Position numbers and translations under genes: made by a program. The notes beneath the pieces were generated by a model, which worked only from the letters and a program-made list of their open reading frames with translations, had not been told where the DNA came from and did not search any database. A stretch of 42,655 nucleotides of DNA from Bacteroidaceae bacterium. Lineage in GTDB: Bacteria > Bacteroidota > Bacteroidia > Bacteroidales > Bacteroidaceae. Shown here piece by piece: positions 34,288 through 42,566 of this stretch. Numbering within the stretch: position 1 is the stretch's first letter; every line of letters starts with the position of its first letter. The stretch spans positions 1 through 42,655 of the forward strand of contig JAGCPD010000030.1 of the NCBI GenBank assembly GCA_017645305.1. The letters run 5' to 3'.

Positions 34288-35963
34288 AGAAATTTCTGAC
34301 AGTACTTCTCACTACATTATTATATATACTACCCTCTTTGGCCCAGAATCCAAAATGGCTGAAGAAAGTCAGAGGTGCACAAGCTGCCATAATGGTATAT
34401 TACAAGAACGGGGATATGAAAGAGACGCAAGGTGTCTTCTCGGACGAGTTCGGTACCATCCTTACCGAATATGATGACCTGAAACACGCCACTCGCGCTG
34501 TTGTCGTAGATGCCAACGGAAAGGAATATCCTGTAAAAGAAGTCTGCGGAGCAAATGCCATGTACAATGTGGCTAAGTTACGGATTGAACTTGCAAAGGG
34601 AAAAATAACATACTTAAATCCTGCATCCATACCGGCAGCGGAAAACAGCCTGGTTTACATTCTGCCTAACGTAAAGGCTGGAAAGAACGCGCTTTGTGCC
34701 ATTGACACCATCAAAAAGACCGAAACGTTTAAGGATTCCTACAGTTACTACACCATAGGAAAGCCTGCCAATGAACGGCAGAAAAACAGTGCCGTCCTAA
34801 ACGAAGCGGCAGAAATGATAGGCTTGCTGCAGTTAGCTGCCAAAGAAGGGAAAAACTCATACGTAATTGACGGCAAATTCATTGCTGACATGAAGATAAG
34901 GCCGATGGATGCCGGTAATAACGACTTAAAGGCAATCTACATCAAGAAAGCCCTCCCCGAGACAGAAGAGGACGCTCTCACCTATCTGTATCTGTTAGAC
35001 AGGAAAGACAGCAGCTCATACATGGCATGTATAGACGAGTTCATCCAGAAATATCCTGCAAACACCTCAGGAAGGGTATTGAAAGCAGAAAGCCTAATTG
35101 AAATGAACAATTACCCTGAAGCTGACAAGACGTATGAAGAGGCCCTGAATACTGACGGAATCAATAAAGATGAAGTGTATTATTCAAAGGCAAAGGCCAT
35201 ATACACCCTAAATCTGAACAAAGCATACAGCAAGTACAACGACTGGGACATGAACAAGGCTCTGGAAGACACAAAGAATGCTTATAATAGCAATCCATTG
35301 CCCATTTATACACAGCAGGAAGCCCATTGTCTTTTTGCGATGAAGCGTTTTGACGAAGCCCATGAGAAATTCGTCTCCCTGACAAAGACCAACCTGCGTT
35401 CTGCCGATATGTTCCTGAATGCTGCACAATGCCTGATTGTTCAGAATAAGGAGGAAGGTGTTCTTGCGTTACTTGACAGCGCACTTGCCTGTTACAGCAA
35501 GCCCTACCCTGTGGCTGCAGCAAACACCATCCTGATAAGAGCCGATGCCCTGACAAGAGCCGGCAAAAACAAAGAGGCCGTCTTAGGACTTAATGAATAC
35601 GAGCATCTGGCAGGCGGGAACCTGAACGCCAACTTCTACTACGGCAGGGAACAGCTCGAGATAAAATGCCGTATGTATCCCCAGGCACTCTCTGATATCG
35701 AGAAGGCCATAAAGCTTCAGCCCAAAGAGCCTTTGTACTGTGCAGAAGCGGCCGCCCTTAATTTCAGGATAGGACAAATAGACGATGCCATAGAATATGC
35801 AAAGAAGGCCATTGCCATCGATGAGAAATTCCCCGACCCCTACCGCATAATAGGAGTCTGCTACAACCAGAAAGGCAACAAGGTCGAGGCCAGGAAATAC
35901 CTGCAGAAGGCAATCGACTTGGGCGACACCATGGCTTCCGGTATCATTGAAAAGATGAAGTGA
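34284..35963 (+). CDS. exported protein with degenerate trypsin-like domain and TPR repeats
   Basis: This 559-residue protein has a signal peptide (FLTVLLTTLLYILPSLAQ). Residues about 25-200 resemble a chymotrypsin/HtrA fold: GVFSDEFGTILTEYDDL stands where G-x-GxxLTxxHV is expected (no His), NVAKLRIEL stands where DLAVLKV is expected (no Asp), and NSAVLNEAAEMIGLL matches the GSPVLNxxGEVIGL strand with Ser. It is probably not an active protease; this is inference by eye. Residues about 225-555 hold TPR repeats (ALSDIEKAIKLQPKEPLYCA and DAIEYAKKAIAIDEKFPDPY), suited to protein binding in the periplasm. It overlaps recN (ATGA) and tilS (GTGA). Confidence 0.75.
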   Translation: MKKFLTVLLTTLLYILPSLAQNPKWLKKVRGAQAAIMVYYKNGDMKETQGVFSDEFGTILTEYDDLKHATRAVVVDANGKEYPVKEVCGANAMYNVAKLRIELAKGKITYLNPASIPAAENSLVYILPNVKAGKNALCAIDTIKKTETFKDSYSYYTIGKPANERQKNSAVLNEAAEMIGLLQLAAKEGKNSYVIDGKFIADMKIRPMDAGNNDLKAIYIKKALPETEEDALTYLYLLDRKDSSSYMACIDEFIQKYPANTSGRVLKAESLIEMNNYPEADKTYEEALNTDGINKDEVYYSKAKAIYTLNLNKAYSKYNDWDMNKALEDTKNAYNSNPLPIYTQQEAHCLFAMKRFDEAHEKFVSLTKTNLRSADMFLNAAQCLIVQNKEEGVLALLDSALACYSKPYPVAAANTILIRADALTRAGKNKEAVLGLNEYEHLAGGNLNANFYYGREQLEIKCRMYPQALSDIEKAIKLQPKEPLYCAEAAALNFRIGQIDDAIEYAKKAIAIDEKFPDPYRIIGVCYNQKGNKVEARKYLQKAIDLGDTMASGIIEKMK

Positions 35964-37234
35964 AAGAGAAGATAAGGAAATACATACAGGCAAACCGGAT
36001 TTTCAGTCAGGAAGGGCTAATTCTGGTTGGTGTAAGCGGAGGGGCAGATTCTGTCGCTCTTCTGTTTATCCTTAAAGAACTCGGATATCAGATAAAGGCT
36101 CTTCATTGCAACTTCCATCTTCGTCAGGAAGAATCCGACAGGGACGAGGAGTTTGTTACCGACCTTTGCCGCCAAAACAGCATTCCCCTTCTTGTCAGGC
36201 ACTTCCACACCAGGGAATATGTCGCCCAAAGCAACGTCAGCATCGAGATGGCAGCCAGAGACCTCAGATACAGGTGGTTCTACGATGTGCTGGCAGAAAC
36301 CGGTGCACAAAGCATTGCCGTTGCACACCACAAAAACGATCAGGCAGAGACGCTGTTGCTGAACCTTATCAGAGGAACTGGAATACGAGGTATGGCCGGG
36401 ATGTATCCATTACGCAACCAGATTGCCCGTCCGTTGCTTTGTGTTTCACGCCAGGAAATAGTCTCCTATTTACGTCAGGCTAAACAAGATTATGTAACAG
36501 ACAGCACCAATCTGGAAAGAGAAGCCACAAGGAACAAAATCCGTCTGGACGTTCTGCCCCAGTTGGCAACAATAAATCCTAACATTATTAATACGCTTTC
36601 AGACACCTGTGCTGTTATCGCATCAAGCATTCCATTCTACGAAAAGGAAGTCCAAGAGGAACTGGAACAGGTAAAGGTAAGCGATTCAGAAATGGACATC
36701 TCGCAATTGCAAGGGAGCCGGAATGCAGCAATCTTAATCTATGAGTGGCTGAAAGAAAAAGGGTTTACCAACGCACAAAGCGCAGAGGTTGCTGAATCAC
36801 TTGAAGGCACTTCGGGCAAGATGTGGGAGAGCCGGACGTTCCGGCTGCTAAAGGACAGAAACAGGCTGATACTTCAAGAGAAGAACAAGAAGCCGGGAAA
36901 CCAGCAAATTGTTCAGGAAGAGGTGGACTCAATAACGGAAACAGGCCCCAACATCGCCTACTTCGACAAAGACAAGCTAAAGACCCCTATCACCTACAGA
37001 ACGGCAAAGGAAGGTGACTGGTTCGTTCCCTTCGGCATGAAAGGGAAGAAACTCATAAGTGACTATCTCACAGACATTAAAGCCACTCGATTTGAAAAAG
37101 AGAATCAACAGCTTGCCCTGTGCGGAGAGGACATCATTTGGGTAGTCGGACACAGGTCTGACAACCGGTATAGAGTGGATAAGAATACAAGGAGAATTAT
37201 AAAGTTAACGAAAAAGGAAAGGGGTAGCGGTTAG
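35960..37234 (+). CDS. tilS: tRNA(Ile)-lysidine synthetase (TilS)
   Basis: This 424-residue enzyme modifies C34 of tRNA-Ile(CAU) to lysidine. The start is GTG 35960, overlapping the upstream stop by 4 bp (GTGA). The PP-loop ATP site is VGVSGGADSVALLFIL (about 23-38), followed by ALHCNFHLRQEESDRDEEFV (about 48-67) and VAHHKNDQAETLLLNLIRGT. The C-terminal TilS domain (about 335-415) includes YRTAKEGDWFVPFGMKGKK and ISDYLTDIK. It is the last gene of the dnaN operon. Its stop lies at the edge of a heptamer array. Confidence 0.95.
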   Translation: MKEKIRKYIQANRIFSQEGLILVGVSGGADSVALLFILKELGYQIKALHCNFHLRQEESDRDEEFVTDLCRQNSIPLLVRHFHTREYVAQSNVSIEMAARDLRYRWFYDVLAETGAQSIAVAHHKNDQAETLLLNLIRGTGIRGMAGMYPLRNQIARPLLCVSRQEIVSYLRQAKQDYVTDSTNLEREATRNKIRLDVLPQLATINPNIINTLSDTCAVIASSIPFYEKEVQEELEQVKVSDSEMDISQLQGSRNAAILIYEWLKEKGFTNAQSAEVAESLEGTSGKMWESRTFRLLKDRNRLILQEKNKKPGNQQIVQEEVDSITETGPNIAYFDKDKLKTPITYRTAKEGDWFVPFGMKGKKLISDYLTDIKATRFEKENQQLALCGEDIIWVVGHRSDNRYRVDKNTRRIIKLTKKERGSG

Positions 37235-37310
37235 AGAAAAACTTTTTAGACTTTAGACGTTAGGCGTTAGACTTTAGTAACGCTAACCGCTAACCGCTAA
37301 TCGCTAAACA
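37223..37310. repeat. heptamer arrays after tilS
   Basis: Starts with GTAGCGGTTAG at the tilS stop. Then TTTTTAG, ACTTTAG, ACGTTAG, GCGTTAG, ACTTTAG (37243-37277), and CTAACCG, CTAACCG, CTAATCG, CTAAACA (37283-37310). The first and last parts are complementary (GCGGTTAG / CTAACCGC) and could form a hairpin that works as the operon end. Confidence 0.75.
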
Positions 37311-37378
37311 AAAAGAAATTGTTAATTGAAAAAGGATTAGCGTCCTATAAGAAAAAAACTTAAAAACAATATACATAT

Positions 37379-38488
37379 ATGAGTATGATAAAATGCCCCG
37401 AGTGTGGCGAAAGAGTATCTACAATGGCTGGCACCTGTCCGCATTGTGGAGTTAATATAGCAGGAAACCTGAAACAATGTCCCAACTGCAACGAGTATTG
37501 CCTCCATTCCCAAGACAGATGCCCCAACTGCGGAAGCACCCTCTCCGTAATTACAGAAGAAATTATAGGACAACCCGAGGGGGTGGAAATAACAGAAACA
37601 CCAGAGGTTAAGATAGAACCGGCAAAGAAGAGCCATAAATCCCTTATCTTCTCCGTAACCCTTGCAACCCTTCTGGTCTTAATAATTGGCGCACTGTTTT
37701 ATTTTGATTACAAGAATGAGTTAGACAGGGAAGAAATCGAGTTTACAAGACTCGAAAACACCTCTAACCCCGAATACTATAATGATTTCCTTGCCAAGTA
37801 CCCCAAAAGCAAGCACTATCAGGAGGTCAAGGAACGCCTGAATGTCTTGTTGGACGAAACAGAAGAGTGGGAAAAGATGATTCAGAATATCAATCGCTCC
37901 GAGATAGAGAAGTTCATGAGCGCACACCCCTACTCCAGACGGCTGCAAACCTGCGAGGACATGATAGACTCTATAGACTGGAACGAGGCCCTGAAGGCTA
38001 ACACCGAAGAGGCTATTGTCAGCTACCTGAACACACACCCGGACGGCAGGTATGCAGAAGCAGCCTCCCAGAAAAAGAACGAACTGGGACTGATGAAGAT
38101 AACCGCCCAGGACAAGGCCATTATAAGAAGCTCACTCGAGAACTTCTTTACCGTTGCCATGAGCAAGCAGGACGTATCCCTGATTTCCGAGGCAATAGCA
38201 GAAAAGATGGAGAACTTCTGCGGCACACAGGATGCGACTCCAGAGCAAATCATTGCCTTTGCCAAAAACAAGATGGCAGCAGATGTCATGGGCCTTCATT
38301 ATACAATCGGTGACGATTTTTCCATCCGCAAGCAGACAATTTCAGACGGCACCACCGGATATGCCGTTAACTTCACCCTGCAGGAGCTCATCTCCCGTTC
38401 AGACACCAATCAGCCAAGCACAAAATCATATCAGGTGACAGCCCTGCTCAATGCAGACCATAAGATAATAAGGATGTCTATCAGATAA
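37379..38488 (+). CDS. zinc-ribbon single-pass membrane protein
   Basis: This 369-residue protein begins with four CPxC pairs at 6-9, 20-23, 34-37 and 48-51, spaced exactly 14 residues apart: two double zinc ribbons. A single membrane helix follows (SLIFSVTLATLLVLIIGALF, about 92-111), then a helical region with TPR-like units (FLAKYPKSKHYQEVKERLNV; FMSAHPYSRRLQTCEDMI; YLNTHPDGRYAEAASQKKNE) and a C-terminal domain of about 120 residues. The topology suggests ribbons in the cytoplasm and helices outside, but this is inference. Function is unknown. The A-rich leader shares TAGCGTCCTA with nuclease-like gene B. ATG 37385 is an alternative start. Confidence 0.8.
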   Translation: MSMIKCPECGERVSTMAGTCPHCGVNIAGNLKQCPNCNEYCLHSQDRCPNCGSTLSVITEEIIGQPEGVEITETPEVKIEPAKKSHKSLIFSVTLATLLVLIIGALFYFDYKNELDREEIEFTRLENTSNPEYYNDFLAKYPKSKHYQEVKERLNVLLDETEEWEKMIQNINRSEIEKFMSAHPYSRRLQTCEDMIDSIDWNEALKANTEEAIVSYLNTHPDGRYAEAASQKKNELGLMKITAQDKAIIRSSLENFFTVAMSKQDVSLISEAIAEKMENFCGTQDATPEQIIAFAKNKMAADVMGLHYTIGDDFSIRKQTISDGTTGYAVNFTLQELISRSDTNQPSTKSYQVTALLNADHKIIRMSIR

Positions 38489-38521
38489 GTGTAACGATGT
38501 AACGATAAATATGGCAAAACA

Positions 38522-38551
38522 AGAGAGGCTTACTTCATTCAGAGCCTCTCT
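38522..38551. terminator. bidirectional stem-loop between convergent genes
   Basis: AGAGAGGCT-(12 nt)-AGCCTCTCT, a perfect 9-bp stem, followed by TTTGCGTGTT. It is placed between the zinc-ribbon and LRR genes. Confidence 0.6.
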
Positions 38552-38604
38552 TTGCGTGTTAATTCTGATTTCCCACTCCCCTCCATTACGAGAGGGAGGC
38601 CGGT

Positions 38605-41600
38605 TTACTTCACCATCACCTTCTTCCCGTTCACAATGTAGATTCCGGGCTTTAATTTCTCCTTGCCAACAGGACGGCCGTTCAGGTCATAGCAATTATC
38701 CATTGTCAATTTTCCATTATCAATTGAAAGGATTCCATCCTCAAATTCTTCCTTGCTGACATATTCCTTCCATTTACTGCCATCATAATATTGCGGAGTC
38801 CAGCCCTTTGCCTTGGCAGCGGTAGCCTGATCAGTGGTCATCTCGTTCTGCTCGTCCTCGTTATAAATTACATACATCTGTTCCTCGCTCTTCGACGGCA
38901 GGCTGTTTATCAGCGCATCCATGGCTGCGCTCTTTATCTGGTTCTGGTAGCAGTACAGTTTGTACAGTGCGGTGTTCTTCGATACATCAAGTTCTGTCAG
39001 TTGATTGTTGTAGCAAGACAGCACTCTCAGTGCGGTGTTTTTCGATACATCAAGCGAAGTCAGTTGGTTCATGAAGCAATACAACCTTCTCAGCGTAGTA
39101 TTTTTCGACACATCAAGCGTCGTCAACTGGTTGCTGGAGCAGTCCAGATCTGTCAGTTCAGTACATCCAGATACGTCAAGCGAGGACAGTTGGTTTTCAT
39201 CACACCGCAGCATTTCCAGTGCAGTATATCCCGATAAATTAAGTGTCGTCAACTGGTTTTTGTAGCAATACAGTTTTTTCAGTGCAGTGTTCTTAGACAC
39301 ATCAAGCGCCGACAGCTGGTTTTCGTAACAATCCAAATCATACAGTGCGGTACATCCCGACACATCAAGTGCCGTCAGCTGGTTGCTGGAGCAGTCCAAA
39401 TCTGTCAGTTCAGTACATCCAGATACGTCAAGTGAGGACAGTTGGTTTTCGACACACCGCAGCATTTTCAGTGCGATGTTCTTCGACACATCAAGCGTCG
39501 TCAACTGGTTGCTGTAGCACCGCAGCATTTCCAGTGCAGTGTTCTTTGATACATCAAGCGTAGTCAGCTGGTTTATGTCGCACTGTAACTCTCTCAGTGC
39601 CGTACATCCCGACACGTCAAGCGTAGTAAGTTTGTTATAGGTACATTGCAAATATGTCAATGCCGCGTTCTTAGATACATCAAGACTGGTCAGTTGGTTG
39701 CTCCCGCAATTTAGCGAATCTAACACGATGTTATTAGACACATCAAGAGAAGAAAGCTGGTTGCCGCTACAACTTAACTGGGTAAGTTTTGTGTTCTTAG
39801 ACACATCAAGCATAGTTAACTGGTTTGTGCTGCAATTCATCCAATCCAGTTCTGTATTCTGCGACACATCAAGCGTAGTCAGCTGGTTGTTGGAACAGTT
39901 CAGCTCTGTCAGCTTGGTATTCTGCGACACATCAAGCGTGGTCAGCTTGTTCCAGTCACAGTCCAGACTTTCCAGCGCAGTGAAATACTCGATGCCCTTT
40001 AGACTCTGGAGACTTTCGTTATACTTTGTTTTGATACTGATACTTTTTACCTCCGCAATCTCCTCCTCCGTCAACACACCATCCTTGCCATATGACTGGC
40101 TGAGCAGCCACTTACGGAAGTTAGCATCCGGGAAGTTCTCCTCATTGATTATCACATCTTTTGAATCAGGATTGTAGCCTGCATATTCCTGCCATTTGCT
40201 GCCACTAGAATATTGCGGAATCCAACCCTTGGCCTTAGCTTCTGCCACTTGTGTAATGGTCATTACGTTCTGCTCGTTCTCGTTATAAATAACCTGCATT
40301 GTGCCGCTGTTCACTGTCGGCAGGCTTTCCACCAGCGCATCCATCCCTGCACCTTTTATCTGATTCTTGTAGCAGGACAGTTTTGTCAACTTTGTACATC
40401 CCGAGACGTTGAGCGTGACCAACTGGTTACTAGAGCACTCCAACTCTGGTAGCGCGGAACATCCTGATGCATCAAGCGTTGTCAGCTGGTTGTCAAAGCA
40501 TCTTAGGTATGTAAGTTTTGTGTTTTTCGAAACGTCAAGAGTCGCCAGCTGGTTACTACTGCAGCTCAGCCATTTCAGTTCGGTATTCTGCGATACGTCG
40601 AGGGTGGTCAGTTGGTTGCCCCAGCAGTTCAGCGTTGTCAAGGCAGTGTTCTTAGACACATCAAGTGCCGTCAGCTGGTTTTCGTAGCAGGATAGGAATA
40701 TCAGTGCGGCACATCCCGATGCATTGAGCGTAGTCAACTGGTTGTTGTCGCAGTAAAGTATTTTCAGTGCAGTGAAGTATTCGATGCCCTTAAGGCTCTG
40801 GATGTTTTTAGAAACCACGTTAATACTTGTAACTCCTGCAATCTCCTCTTCCGTCAACACGCCGTCTTTCCCATACTCTTGTTCAAGCATCCAGGTGCGG
40901 AAGTTTGCATCCGGGATGTTCGTGGCATTGATTGCTATTCCCTCTGTCACAGGTTCGCTGCCGGAATACTCTTCCCAACCAGTTCCATTTTTAAAATAAC
41001 GTGGTATCCACCCCTTGGCCTTTGCCGCTGCCACCTGCGTGGTGGTCATTTCGTTCTGCTCATCTTCGTCATGAATAACTTTCAAGTCTCCTTCGGTTAC
41101 GGTAGGCAGGCTCTCTACAAACGCATCCATCGCTGCGCCCTTTATCTGATTCTGGTAGCATCCAACTCTTATAAGTTTTGTGTTATTTGACAGGTCGAGT
41201 GAAGTCAGCTTGTTGTTATAGCAGTTCAAATAAACCAACTCAGTATTCTCCGACAGGTCAAGCTCCGTCAACTGGTTGTTGTCGCAGTAAAGTATTTTCA
41301 GTGCAGTGAAGTATTCGATGCCCTTAAGGCTCTGGATGTTTTTAGAAACCACGTTGATACTTGTAACTCCTGCAATCTCCTCGTCCGTCAAAACACCATC
41401 AGTGCCATAAGACTGACTGAGCACCCAGTTGCGGAAGTTAGCATCCGGGAAGTTCGTCGCATTGACATCTATTCTCTCTGAAGCAGGTTCGCTGCCAGCA
41501 TAATCCTGCCATTTGCTGCCATTGTAATATTTCGGAATCCATCCTTTGGCCTTGGCAGATGCTACCTGTGCGACGGTCATTACATTCTGCTCGTCCTCGT

Positions 41601-42405
41601 TGTAGATAACATACATATCCCTTCTGTACACCTTAGGCAGGCTTTCCACCAAAGCATCCATCCCTGCGCCCTTTATCTGATTCTGGTAGCAGTACAGTTC
41701 GAGCAGCGCTGTGCATCCCGACACATTGATTGTCATCAACTGGTTGCCAGAGCAGTCCAGTTTGTCCAGCTCTATGCATCCCGACACATTGATTGTTGTC
41801 AACTGGTTGCCAGAGCATATCAGAAATTCCAGTTCTATATTCTTCGAGACATCAAGTGCTGTCAGTCGGTTGTTGTAGCAGGACAGCACACTCAATTCTG
41901 TATTCTTCGACACATCAAGCATTTTCAGCTTGTTGTTGCCGCAGGACAGCCTTGTCAGCACGGTATTCTTCGATACATCAAGCGTTGTCAGTCGGTTGTC
42001 TGTACAAGACAGTTCTGTAAGTGCCGTATTCTTTGACATGTCAAGCGTTGTCAGATAGTTCCCGTTGCATTCCAGGAATTCCAGTTTTATATTCTTCGAC
42101 ACATCAAGTGTCGTCAGCAGGTTGTTGTTACAGTACAGCCATCTCAGCGCAGTGAAATACTCGATACCCTTCAAACTCTCGATGTATTCGTAATTCACGT
42201 CAATTGCCGTAATATTTCCAATCTCCCAATACGTCAGAATACCGTCACCTCCAACATATTGAGAATTGTTATCTTGGAGATAATAAAGCACGTAGTTACG
42301 GAAGTTTGCATCAGGGAAGTTTGTCGCATTTATCTCAACATCAGCTCTGGACGTCGAGGCCGTGAGCAGCAGGAAAAGGGAAATGAGTAATGGTTTTGCT
42401 TTCAT
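38605..42405 (-). CDS. large secreted leucine-rich-repeat protein, four modules
   Basis: The frame is open from 42546, but ATG 42405 (MKAKPLLISLFLLLTASTSRA) gives a clean signal peptide downstream of the promoter, hence 1266 residues. There are four modules, starting near residues 22, 310, 488 and 749. Each begins with an INATNFPDANFR-type segment and a degenerate EF-hand-like GVLTEEEI, continues with 21-residue LRRs (consensus NQLTTLDVSKNTALTxLxC), and closes with CYQNQIKGAGMDALVESLP and EDEQNVMT...AKAKGW. The modules hold about 8, 3, 7 and 17 LRRs. The tail is YDLNGR...GIYIVNGKKVMVK, likely a surface-sorting or anchoring signal. It may be an adhesin or binding protein; the ligand is unknown. 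The small gene at 14921 is a one-module paralogue. Confidence 0.88.
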   Translation of the reverse strand: MKAKPLLISLFLLLTASTSRADVEINATNFPDANFRNYVLYYLQDNNSQYVGGDGILTYWEIGNITAIDVNYEYIESLKGIEYFTALRWLYCNNNLLTTLDVSKNIKLEFLECNGNYLTTLDMSKNTALTELSCTDNRLTTLDVSKNTVLTRLSCGNNKLKMLDVSKNTELSVLSCYNNRLTALDVSKNIELEFLICSGNQLTTINVSGCIELDKLDCSGNQLMTINVSGCTALLELYCYQNQIKGAGMDALVESLPKVYRRDMYVIYNEDEQNVMTVAQVASAKAKGWIPKYYNGSKWQDYAGSEPASERIDVNATNFPDANFRNWVLSQSYGTDGVLTDEEIAGVTSINVVSKNIQSLKGIEYFTALKILYCDNNQLTELDLSENTELVYLNCYNNKLTSLDLSNNTKLIRVGCYQNQIKGAAMDAFVESLPTVTEGDLKVIHDEDEQNEMTTTQVAAAKAKGWIPRYFKNGTGWEEYSGSEPVTEGIAINATNIPDANFRTWMLEQEYGKDGVLTEEEIAGVTSINVVSKNIQSLKGIEYFTALKILYCDNNQLTTLNASGCAALIFLSCYENQLTALDVSKNTALTTLNCWGNQLTTLDVSQNTELKWLSCSSNQLATLDVSKNTKLTYLRCFDNQLTTLDASGCSALPELECSSNQLVTLNVSGCTKLTKLSCYKNQIKGAGMDALVESLPTVNSGTMQVIYNENEQNVMTITQVAEAKAKGWIPQYSSGSKWQEYAGYNPDSKDVIINEENFPDANFRKWLLSQSYGKDGVLTEEEIAEVKSISIKTKYNESLQSLKGIEYFTALESLDCDWNKLTTLDVSQNTKLTELNCSNNQLTTLDVSQNTELDWMNCSTNQLTMLDVSKNTKLTQLSCSGNQLSSLDVSNNIVLDSLNCGSNQLTSLDVSKNAALTYLQCTYNKLTTLDVSGCTALRELQCDINQLTTLDVSKNTALEMLRCYSNQLTTLDVSKNIALKMLRCVENQLSSLDVSGCTELTDLDCSSNQLTALDVSGCTALYDLDCYENQLSALDVSKNTALKKLYCYKNQLTTLNLSGYTALEMLRCDENQLSSLDVSGCTELTDLDCSSNQLTTLDVSKNTTLRRLYCFMNQLTSLDVSKNTALRVLSCYNNQLTELDVSKNTALYKLYCYQNQIKSAAMDALINSLPSKSEEQMYVIYNEDEQNEMTTDQATAAKAKGWTPQYYDGSKWKEYVSKEEFEDGILSIDNGKLTMDNCYDLNGRPVGKEKLKPGIYIVNGKKVMVK
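38691..38725. repeat. heptamer array inside the large LRR linker
   Basis: Plus strand: AGCAATT, ATCCATT, GTCAATT, TTCCATT, ATCAATT. It encodes the SIDNGKLTMDNC linker just before the C-terminal tail. Confidence 0.78.
39136..39478. repeat. near-identical LRR block in module 4
   Basis: About 90 bp around 39133-39225 recur at 39384-39475 with few differences (shared core CTGTCAGTTCAGTACATCCA). This shows recent duplication or gene conversion within the LRR tract. Confidence 0.65.
40733..41382. repeat. 116-bp direct repeat joining modules 2 and 3
   Basis: Bases 40733-40848 and 41267-41382 (534 bp apart) are identical except at 40822/41356. They cover the first LRRs and the GVLT-type segment of modules 2 and 3. 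Recombination between them would delete or add exactly one module in frame (534 = 3 x 178). Confidence 0.85.
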
Positions 42406-42435
42406 TGTTATTATTGTTTTTAGATTTATATTTTT

Positions 42436-42519
42436 TCTGAAATATCGGAAGTTAAATAGGAAGTTAATTATTTCTCCCGAACATGGTACAAAGTTACGAT
42501 TTCCTTCTAATACTGCAAA
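42436..42519 (-). promoter_or_regulatory. promoter and leader of the large LRR gene
   Basis: Minus strand: -33 TTTG (42516-42519), 19-bp spacer, -7 TAACTTTG (42489-42496). The leader matches that of the small LRR gene (15557-15620). Confidence 0.75.
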
Positions 42520-42535
42520 CGTTTTTGAAGAAAAG

Positions 42536-42566
42536 TTGGAGAGCAACTAAATATTAGTTATATTTG
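42536..42566 (+). promoter_or_regulatory. promoter of a gene beyond the right edge
   Basis: -33-like TTGG (42536-42539), 19-bp spacer, -7 TATATTTG (42559-42566). A possible start codon is ATG 42639 (MPEIL...), but too little sequence remains to judge it. Confidence 0.5.

Noticed and set aside
38490..38510. GTAACGAT direct repeat as a further heptamer array
   Set aside because: The period is 8, only two units are seen, and the phase does not fit the 7-bp family.
38605..42405. Regular 63-bp repeats that could suggest a CRISPR array or minisatellite
   Set aside because: They are in frame, encode 21-residue leucine-rich repeats, and have no unique spacers.
42406..42546. A longer N-terminus for the large LRR protein (47 more residues)
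   Set aside because: The promoter lies inside this stretch, and the signal peptide begins at ATG 42405, as in the paralogue.
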